DNA of 7,753 bases from contig JAZUCO010000020.1 of assembly GCA_045639185.1 (NCBI GenBank), forward strand, positions 1 to 7,753, in the 5' to 3' direction. Positions 1 through 5,266 of this stretch are shown piece after piece (within the stretch, counting starts at the first letter, position 1; the number at the start of each line of letters is the position of its first letter). Position numbers and translations under genes: made by a program. This DNA comes from UBA1081 sp045639185 (GTDB taxonomy: Bacteria; Bacillota; Clostridia; Oscillospirales; Acutalibacteraceae). The notes beneath the pieces are model-generated. The model was not told the DNA's origin. It did no database searches and was given only the letters and a program-made list of their open reading frames with translations.

Positions 1-1579
1 TATAGAAAACAGAGTTTATATTCTGTCTTTCGGGCAGACCGAAAGAAATATTTGAAACACCAAGCACTGTGTTACCGCCAAGAGCTTTTATACCTCTGAC
101 AGCATCCAGAGTGATTTTTGCATTGTCCGCACCCGTGCTGACAGTAAGTGTCAACGGGTCAATGATAATATCTTTTTTGCCGATTCCGTATTTTTCAGCC
201 TCGGCATATATCTTTTCTGCAACAGCTACTCTGCCCTCTGCTGTTTCGGGAATGCCGTTTTCATCAAGAGTCAGACCTACAACAACGCCACCGTATTTTT
301 TTACAAGGGGAAAGATTTTTTCCATACTTTCGGCTTTGCCGTTAACGGAATTTATCATCGGCTTGCCGTTGTAACGACGCATTGCAGACTCCATCGCATC
401 AATATCTGATGTATCAATCTGAAGCGGCAGGTCAATTACTGACTGAAGCTCACAGACAACATCTGTAAGCATCTTTTTTTCGTCAATTTCAGGAAGTCCC
501 ACATTGACATCGAGAATATGGCATTTTTTATCCTGCTGCTCAAAACCTTCATTGAGAATGTACGCAATATCATTGTTTCTGAGAGCTTCCTTGAACAGTT
601 TTTTGCCCGTGGGATTGATTCTTTCACCAATGATAACGGGCTTTTTACCGATTTCAACAGCGTGTGTATATGAAGAAACAAGGGTTGTACCCTTTTCTGT
701 AATTTCCTTTGCTTCTTTATCTTTCACAACCTCTGCAAGAGCCCTTATGTAGTCGGGATCTGTGCCGCAGCAACCACCGAGGATAACAGCACCGCAATCT
801 GCAATTTCAGCCATTTCAGCAGCAAAATCAAAGGGAGAAACATTGTAAACGGTCTTGCCGTCAACAGTTTCAGGAAGTCCCGCATTGGGTTTTACAATAA
901 CGGGCACAGATGCTGTTTCGCATATATCACGGGCAATACTCTTCATTTCCCCCGGTCCGAGTGAGCAGTTGAGACCAACAGCAGACACACCGAGACCTTC
1001 AAGAACAGACACCATTGCCTTTGGTGACGCACCCGTCATAAGCTTGCCGTTTTTATCATAGACATTTGTTGCAAAAACGGGAAGATTGCAGTTTTCCTTA
1101 GCCGCAAGCACAGCAGCCTTTGTTTCGTAACTGTCTGTCATTGTTTCAATATTGATAAGATCAACACCCTTGTCAGCACCTATTCTGACAGTTTCTGCAA
1201 ACACGGCAACTGCCTCTTCAAAATCAAGTGTGCCGTAGGGTTTGAGAAGTTTACCAGAAGGACCTATATCAAGAGCGATCCACACATCTTCTCTTCCGCT
1301 TCTTCTTTTTGCCTCAAGAGCATTTTCAATTGCGGCAGTTATAATTTCTTCAAGATGTACCCTTTGGAATTTAAGAATATTTGCTCCGAAAGTATTGGTG
1401 TTTATGATGTTACTGCCCGCATTCAGATATGACAAATGCAGGTCAATAATCTCTTCACGATGTGTAATATTCCATTCTTCGGGCAATTCACCTGCCTGAA
1501 GACCTTTTTTTTGCAGAACAGTTCCCGTTCCGCCGTCAAAAAAAGTAAAACCGCTTCTTATTTTTTCAAGAATATTCAT
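1..1579 (-). CDS. metH: Cobalamin-dependent methionine synthase, N-terminal 526 residues (3' end beyond the window)
   Basis: The product transfers the methyl group of 5-methyltetrahydrofolate to homocysteine by way of cobalamin, giving methionine in the cytoplasm. The visible part has no internal stop. Residues 1-285 are a homocysteine S-methyltransferase domain, with FDGGTGT near residue 14, the first zinc ligand in GLNCSLGP (Cys205) and the other two in GGCCGTDPDYI (Cys270, Cys271). This spacing closely matches Thermotoga maritima MetH as I recall it. From about residue 314 a pterin-binding domain follows, with IGERINPTGKK, DVNVGLPEID, DPLTLTVS and GVSNISFGLPER. The cobalamin-binding modules, and any reactivation domain, would lie left of position 1. 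ATG at 1577-1579 is chosen because AGGAAG lies six bases upstream. That site is inside metF, and only one base separates the metF stop from this start, so co-transcription and translational coupling are expected. A stand-alone homocysteine methyltransferase is unlikely because of the pterin domain. Confidence 0.95.
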   Translation of the reverse strand, partial: MNILEKIRSGFTFFDGGTGTVLQKKGLQAGELPEEWNITHREEIIDLHLSYLNAGSNIINTNTFGANILKFQRVHLEEIITAAIENALEAKRRSGREDVWIALDIGPSGKLLKPYGTLDFEEAVAVFAETVRIGADKGVDLINIETMTDSYETKAAVLAAKENCNLPVFATNVYDKNGKLMTGASPKAMVSVLEGLGVSAVGLNCSLGPGEMKSIARDICETASVPVIVKPNAGLPETVDGKTVYNVSPFDFAAEMAEIADCGAVILGGCCGTDPDYIRALAEVVKDKEAKEITEKGTTLVSSYTHAVEIGKKPVIIGERINPTGKKLFKEALRNNDIAYILNEGFEQQDKKCHILDVNVGLPEIDEKKMLTDVVCELQSVIDLPLQIDTSDIDAMESAMRRYNGKPMINSVNGKAESMEKIFPLVKKYGGVVVGLTLDENGIPETAEGRVAVAEKIYAEAEKYGIGKKDIIIDPLTLTVSTGADNAKITLDAVRGIKALGGNTVLGVSNISFGLPERQNINSVFY

Positions 1580-1580
1580 T

Positions 1581-2456
1581 TCAGACTTCCTTTTTAGGGA
1601 TGATGTATGAAAGATTTGACTGAATTTTTTCAGCCACATCGGGTTTGTTCATTGAGTAAACGTGAATTGCATTTACACCATTTGCGAGAAGGTCAATTAT
1701 CTGCTCTGTTGCATAAATTATACCTGCCTGCTTCATTGCATCGGGGTCATCACCGAAACGGTCAACAATATTGATGAATCTTGAGGGAAGATAAGTGCCG
1801 GAAAGCTTGCAGATTCTGTCTATCTGCAGTTTATTTGTAACGGGCATAATACCTGCAATAACAGGCACATTCACCCCTGCATCACGGAGTTTACAGAGAT
1901 ATTTATAAAAAATATTGTTGTCAAAAAACATCTGAGTAGTGAGGAAATCACAACCTGCATCAACTTTTTCTTTTATATGAAGAATGTCTTCATTTATGTT
2001 TGCAGATTCGGGGTGACATTCGGGATAGCAGGCACCGCCTACACAGATATCAGATATACTCTTCACAAAAGAAATCAGTTCACTTGCGTGTCTGAAATCG
2101 CAGGAGTTTATATCAAAACCGTCAGGAATATCACCTCTGAGGGCAAGAATATTTTCAATTCCGAGTGTTTCAAGCTCTCTGATTCTCTTTTCCGCATCCG
2201 CCTTTGATGTACCCACACAGGTCATATGCGCAATTGAAGTCACACCGTAATCTCTGCTGAGAGATGCGGCAATATCTGCAGTATATACATCTGTTTTACC
2301 GCCTGCACCGCAGGTTACAGACATAAAATCAGGTTTAAGTTTTGCAATTTCTGCTGTTGCATATTTTACATTTTCATAATTTCCGCTTGTTTTGGGTGGA
2401 AAAACTTCAAATGAGAGAGTCGGAACCCTTTGTGAAAACAAATCATACAGTTTCAT
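1581..2456 (-). CDS. metF: 5,10-methylenetetrahydrofolate reductase
   Basis: This is a cytoplasmic FAD enzyme that reduces 5,10-methylenetetrahydrofolate to 5-methyltetrahydrofolate, the methyl donor used by the adjacent metH product. At 291 residues it has the usual length of a bacterial single-domain TIM-barrel MetF. Family motifs run in order: FEVFPPKT (Glu17, equivalent to E. coli Glu28), SVTCGAGG near 46, IAHMTC near 75, NILALRGDIP (Asp109, the flavin-contacting aspartate), CYPECHPES near 143, FLTTQMFFDN (Gln175), VIAGIMPV near 199 and HVYSMN near 265. The start is supported by CGGAG eight bases upstream. It is the first gene of the metF-metH operon, with its own promoter about 19 bases before the ATG. 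Many Firmicutes instead have a fused homocysteine methyltransferase/MetF protein (YitJ type); here the activities are on separate genes. The electron donor cannot be read from the sequence. Confidence 0.96.
   Translation of the reverse strand: MKLYDLFSQRVPTLSFEVFPPKTSGNYENVKYATAEIAKLKPDFMSVTCGAGGKTDVYTADIAASLSRDYGVTSIAHMTCVGTSKADAEKRIRELETLGIENILALRGDIPDGFDINSCDFRHASELISFVKSISDICVGGACYPECHPESANINEDILHIKEKVDAGCDFLTTQMFFDNNIFYKYLCKLRDAGVNVPVIAGIMPVTNKLQIDRICKLSGTYLPSRFINIVDRFGDDPDAMKQAGIIYATEQIIDLLANGVNAIHVYSMNKPDVAEKIQSNLSYIIPKKEV
1586..1595 (-). promoter_or_regulatory. metH ribosome binding site embedded in the end of metF
   Basis: On the minus strand AAAAAGGAAG lies six bases before the metH ATG and encodes the last lysine-lysine-glutamate codons of metF. 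The metF stop TGA and the metH ATG are one base apart. Ribosomes finishing metF would therefore sit on this site, which is the usual arrangement for coupled translation of the two enzymes. Confidence 0.75.
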
Positions 2457-2481
2457 AAATACATCTCCGTTTCATCTTTTA

Positions 2482-2510
2482 ATTATATCACCACAATAAA
2501 GTGTTTGCAA
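2482..2510 (-). promoter_or_regulatory. Sigma-A type promoter of metF-metH
   Basis: On the minus strand a -35 box TTGCAA (2505-2510) and a perfect -10 box TATAAT (2482-2487) are separated by exactly 17 bases. Transcription should start near the A at 2475, giving a leader of only about 19 bases. That is too short to hold an S-box, T-box or cobalamin riboswitch. Confidence 0.8.
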
Positions 2511-2514
2511 GGAG

Positions 2515-2555
2515 AAACAATAATTTAGCGGCGCCATACCGATAAATTATTATTT
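2515..2555. repeat. Long imperfect inverted repeat between two divergent promoters (candidate shared operator)
   Basis: Two 17-base arms, 2515-2531 and 2539-2555, are complementary except at two positions and flank a 7-base centre. The core AATAATTTA (2519-2527) is a perfect inverted copy of TAAATTATT (2543-2551), and an inner CGG pairs with CCG. The dyad fills the gap between the -35 box of metF (2505-2510) and that of the kinase-like gene (2554-2559). Its centre at 2535 is about 60 bases from the metF start site and 55 from the other. Neither promoter should transcribe it, so a DNA-level role (regulator site or paired A/T-rich UP elements) is more likely than an RNA hairpin. The symmetry is seen directly; the function is inferred. 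Confidence 0.6.
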
Positions 2556-2583
2556 GACATTTTTCCTGACATTGTATTATAAT
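2554..2583 (+). promoter_or_regulatory. Sigma-A type promoter of the cytidylate kinase-like gene
   Basis: A perfect -35 box TTGACA (2554-2559) is followed after 18 bases by a perfect -10 box TATAAT (2578-2583). The start site should be near the A at 2590, giving a leader of about 28 bases. The leader carries the ribosome binding site AAAGGAG (2603-2609), eight bases before the ATG. By consensus this is the strongest promoter in the window, for an otherwise unremarkable single gene. Confidence 0.85.
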
Positions 2584-2617
2584 TAAATTACAGAATGATT
2601 GTAAAGGAGCAGATTTT

Positions 2618-3232
2618 ATGAACATTATTACAATCAGCCGTGAATTCGGCAGCGGCGGCAGAGAATTGGGTAAAAGAATTGCCGACTTACTCGGTTATTC
2701 TTACTATGACCGTGAAATCATTTCAAAGCTTGCCGAGAAATATGATTTTGACGAAAGTTATGTTGAAAGTGTGCTTGAAGGCAGAAATGCTTTCAACGTG
2801 CCGATAACATACGGCAGAACATTTTCATACACTGACGCAACGGGTCAGCAGGCAATTCAGCTTCTGTCATCACAATACAGACTTCTGCGTGAATTTGCTG
2901 AAAAAGGCAATTGTGTTATCGTAGGCAGATGCGCAAACGTAATTCTTGAGGATTTCAATCCGCTTAATATCTTTGTTTATGCAGATATGCAGTCAAAGAT
3001 TGACCGTTGCCGTGAAAGAGCACCAAAGGATGAGAACCTCAAAGACTCCGAGCTTAAAAGAAAAATCAGGCAGATTGATGCAAACAGAGCAAAACAGCAG
3101 CGCTTTATGTCAGACAAAAAATGGGGCGCCAAAGAGGGTTATCATCTGTGCGTCAACACATCAGGACTTGAAATAAAGACTCTTGCACCCGTTATTGCCG
3201 ACTATGCAAAGAGTTATTTTGAAAACAGATAA
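2618..3232 (+). CDS. Cytidylate kinase-like family P-loop protein
   Basis: This 204-residue soluble protein matches the cytidylate kinase-like family (Pfam Cytidylate_kin2 type), common in Clostridia and Bacteroidetes. It opens with ITISREFGSGGRELGKR, the family's nucleotide-binding loop, in which GSGGRELG stands where classical CMP kinases have a GxxGxGK(S/T) loop. YYDREII near residue 29 and CVIVGRCAN near 99 are the other family signatures. A basic segment rich in Arg, Lys and Gln at about 125-165 probably forms the helical lid region. The substrate is not proven for this family. These proteins often coexist with a true Cmk, so the sequence supports a nucleotide-kinase fold, not CMP specificity. 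ATG at 2618 is fixed by the AAAGGAG site. The gene appears monocistronic, with its own promoter and a terminator directly downstream, and is transcribed divergently from metF. Confidence 0.88.
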   Translation: MNIITISREFGSGGRELGKRIADLLGYSYYDREIISKLAEKYDFDESYVESVLEGRNAFNVPITYGRTFSYTDATGQQAIQLLSSQYRLLREFAEKGNCVIVGRCANVILEDFNPLNIFVYADMQSKIDRCRERAPKDENLKDSELKRKIRQIDANRAKQQRFMSDKKWGAKEGYHLCVNTSGLEIKTLAPVIADYAKSYFENR

Positions 3233-3268
3233 AAAAATAAGATCCCCGTTTTCGGGGATCATTTTTAT
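3231..3268. terminator. Bidirectional intrinsic terminator between convergent genes
   Basis: GATCCCCG (3241-3248) and CGGGGATC (3253-3260) form a perfect 8-bp stem closed by a TTTT loop. The plus strand continues with ATTTTTATT. On the other side a run of A becomes TTATTTTTTT on the minus strand. The hairpin lies eight bases after the kinase-like gene's stop codon and seven bases beyond the ligase stop on the opposite strand, so one element can end both convergent transcripts. Confidence 0.92.
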
Positions 3269-4989
3269 TAATGTTCGCCGTTCAGAATCTTTCCTGCAAG
3301 GATTCTTCTGTTTGTCTTGAAGTGGAAATATTCTCTCCGATTTGAATGGAAAATTTCTACGGGCTGTTCAAAGTCTTCAAGCTTTGCACGGACAACCGGT
3401 TCAAGCTCTGCAACTGTGTGTCCCTCTTCGGGAACAATGTACAGATAAGGAAGGAAGTATCCCTTATGGTCTTTATCAGGAACGATAACGAAGTAACAGT
3501 CATCAACACCGGAAGTTTCAACAAGCTTGTTTTCCATAACTGTTGTGAAAAGGATTCCTCCGCCGTAACGATGGTTAAGACCACGGCTGTAAACAAAAAG
3601 TTCACCGTCTTCATTCATGCAACCGAAGTCACCTGTGTGAACCCAGATCTGACCGTCATCGTGTTTCTTCATTACTTCAAGGTTATCTATACCTGTTGCG
3701 TAACCAACCATTACACCGGGGCTTGTAACGCAAACTTCACCGATTTCACCGTACTCAAGTTCTCTTGTTGTGCCGTGTTCAAATACACTGATTGTTGTAC
3801 CTCTCATGGGAATACCGCCACCACAGTTGAGGAAGCTGATATTTGCATGGGGATTTGTCGCTGTTGAACCTGCTTCACTCAGACCGTAACACATTGAGAA
3901 AATTGCGGGTGAGCCGTGTGCTGCAAGGAATGACTGAATTCTTTTGAGCCACTTGTTATGAACGGGATCTGCACCGCCGCCGATAACAAACAGATCATTC
4001 ATAGGATAATCTTCGGGAATACGCTTGCTGCTCATAAGAATTTCCGCCATCATCGGAACAGCGATCATCTGATTGGGTCTGTAACGCATAAATTCACGGT
4101 CAATATCCTTCTCATCACAATAAGTTGAAAGAATAAGAAGGTTTGTTGATGCGATATTGAAAAGAAGAATTGAGTTAACAATAGCAACAAGTGCGGGAGG
4201 AAGAAGAGTATGAAGAACTCTCATACTGAAACCGATTCCGCCGGGGATAACAAGCTGACCGAGAACACCATTGATTGTGCGTGCTGTGTGGATAACCTGC
4301 TTTGAGGGACCTGTCGAACCGCTTGTATATGAGCAGTAAAGTGCTCTGTCGGGGTTTTTGAATGCTGCATTAACGGGACAACCTTCACCTGATTCCAGGA
4401 AAGCATTCCAGCCGAGTGTCTTTTCTGTCCACTCTGTTTTTTCAGTATAAAGAGCTTTGATGCTTTCTTCAATATAATCGGGAATCTCTTCTTTTACAGC
4501 ATAAGTGTAGGGAGAAACAAGAACAATATGCTTGAGAGTTTCATTCTCATAGTAAAGATTTTCGTCAGCCTTTGTGATATAATCGTGAGCAAAAACAACC
4601 TTTGTCTTTGCTTTTGCGATTGCTTCAAAATGGTCTTCAGGTTCACCGTCACGGCAAACGATTGTTGCACCGATTTTTTCTGCTGCAAGAAGAACAAAAA
4701 TGAACTCAGGCACAGCTCTGAGAAAAACAACGATACGATCACCCATCTCAACACCCATTGCGTTGAGAGCTGCAGCAACCTTGTCTGTTTCCTCAATTAT
4801 CTGATTAAGAGTAAATGTTTTGCCGTAATACTCAACAACATTCTGGTCATGATTTGTGTTATTCTTGAGAATAAATTCAAGAAGTGTCTCTTCAGGTGCG
4901 TTGTACTCCTGCATTTCGGGGGGATAAAATTTCATCCAGGGCTTTGCCACAGATGCTTTCTGCATAAAACCATTTGATTCGTTTTTCAT
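3268..4989 (-). CDS. Class I adenylate-forming enzyme (acyl-CoA synthetase / AMP-dependent ligase family)
   Basis: The 573-residue product has the full layout of the AMP-binding superfamily, which activates a carboxylate with ATP to an acyl-adenylate and usually passes it to CoA or a carrier-protein thiol. Visible motifs are the phosphate loop YTSGSTGPSK (221-230), CYGLSEAGS (367-375), GEIGEVCV (414-421), VHTGD with the ribose-binding aspartate (Asp454), the hinge YSRGLNHRYGGG (467-478), and a C-terminal GK in ILAGKIL (Lys567) that fits the catalytic lysine. There is no signal peptide or clear transmembrane segment, so it should be cytoplasmic. The start is supported by GGAGG 11 bases upstream, a slightly long spacing; the next ATG (residue 9) has no such site. 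No carrier protein, thioesterase or biosynthetic partner gene is adjacent, so the substrate is unknown. Medium- or long-chain fatty acid and aryl acid are possibilities that cannot be separated here. Confidence 0.9.
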   Translation of the reverse strand: MKNESNGFMQKASVAKPWMKFYPPEMQEYNAPEETLLEFILKNNTNHDQNVVEYYGKTFTLNQIIEETDKVAAALNAMGVEMGDRIVVFLRAVPEFIFVLLAAEKIGATIVCRDGEPEDHFEAIAKAKTKVVFAHDYITKADENLYYENETLKHIVLVSPYTYAVKEEIPDYIEESIKALYTEKTEWTEKTLGWNAFLESGEGCPVNAAFKNPDRALYCSYTSGSTGPSKQVIHTARTINGVLGQLVIPGGIGFSMRVLHTLLPPALVAIVNSILLFNIASTNLLILSTYCDEKDIDREFMRYRPNQMIAVPMMAEILMSSKRIPEDYPMNDLFVIGGGADPVHNKWLKRIQSFLAAHGSPAIFSMCYGLSEAGSTATNPHANISFLNCGGGIPMRGTTISVFEHGTTRELEYGEIGEVCVTSPGVMVGYATGIDNLEVMKKHDDGQIWVHTGDFGCMNEDGELFVYSRGLNHRYGGGILFTTVMENKLVETSGVDDCYFVIVPDKDHKGYFLPYLYIVPEEGHTVAELEPVVRAKLEDFEQPVEIFHSNRREYFHFKTNRRILAGKILNGEH

Positions 4990-5041
4990 CTCGGAAATTA
5001 CCTCCGCTTATGTATTTTAATTCGCTGATTTTTCAATATAT

Positions 5042-5077
5042 TCTTACAAAAAAAATTGTACACATTTCTGTGTAAGA
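5042..5077. repeat. Nested inverted repeats over the presumed ligase transcription start
   Basis: TACACA (5059-5064) and TGTGTA (5069-5074) form a perfect 16-base palindromic unit with a 4-base centre. It lies just downstream of the -10 box of the ligase promoter and overlaps the expected start site near 5070. A second, overlapping pair, TCTTACA (5042-5048) and TGTAAGA (5071-5077), shares bases with the first. Read on the minus strand, the palindrome is followed by a run of eight T. Its position suits a repressor operator. If transcription begins upstream of 5074, it could instead form a weak hairpin plus U tract. Function is inferred. Confidence 0.45.
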
Positions 5078-5105
5078 TTATATCACTATACATCTTCTTT
5101 TTCAA
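5077..5105 (-). promoter_or_regulatory. Sigma-A type promoter of the AMP-dependent ligase gene
   Basis: On the minus strand TTGAAA (5100-5105) and a perfect TATAAT (5077-5082) are separated by 17 bases. Transcription should start around 5071-5069, giving a leader of roughly 80 bases before the ATG at 4989. This is the longest leader in the window. Confidence 0.78.
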
Positions 5106-5114
5106 CATTTTTCA

Positions 5115-5141
5115 GCTCAATGTGTATAAAATTAATTGAGC
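5115..5141. repeat. Inverted repeat upstream of the ligase promoter
   Basis: GCTCAAT (5115-5121) and ATTGAGC (5135-5141) are perfect 7-base inverted arms separated by 13 A/T-rich bases. The repeat lies about 45-71 bases upstream of the predicted ligase start site, just beyond the -35 box. It has no adjacent T run, so it does not look like a terminator. A regulator-binding site is possible but unproven. Confidence 0.35.
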
Positions 5142-5196
5142 ATTCATATTTACAGCAAATTTATAACACAATTCAATCTTGAAAAATCTATTTCAG

Positions 5197-5250
5197 AAAA
5201 AAACATCCCATAACAGACATTTTTCTGAAGAAAAACAAGCCTGCTATGGG
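5197..5250 (-). terminator. Intrinsic terminator of the NlpC/P60-dockerin gene
   Basis: On the minus strand CCCATAGCAGGC (5239-5250) pairs with GTCTGTTATGGG (5207-5218) over 12 positions, including two G-T wobbles. An inner A/T stem (5220-5225 with 5230-5235) closes on a four-base loop. The hairpin is followed on the minus strand by ATG and then a run of seven T (5197-5203). It lies 16 bases after the stop codon of the dockerin gene and separates it from the ligase gene transcribed in the same direction. A T-rich run on the plus side (5254-5265) could make it work in both directions, although no plus-strand gene is present. Confidence 0.87.
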
Positions 5251-5266
5251 GTTATTTTTTATTTTA

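Noticed and set aside
69..374. Small plus-strand open frames opposite metH (also 504-752, 855-1061 and 1242-1499)
   Set aside because: The minus strand is continuously open across 1-1579 and encodes clear methionine synthase motifs; these frames are antisense by-products.
3346..3867. 173-codon plus-strand open frame opposite the AMP-ligase gene
   Set aside because: It lies entirely antisense to a strongly supported gene, its Cys/Val-rich composition is what reversed coding sequence gives, and no ribosome binding site or recognisable motif was seen.
4528..4977. 149-codon plus-strand open frame opposite the N-terminal half of the ligase
   Set aside because: Shadow of the minus-strand gene, with Cys/Phe/Asn-biased composition and no supporting start signal.
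5197..5250. Possible small RNA or mobile-element inverted repeat downstream of the dockerin gene
   Set aside because: Long stem, T run and position 16 bases after a stop codon are fully explained by an intrinsic terminator.
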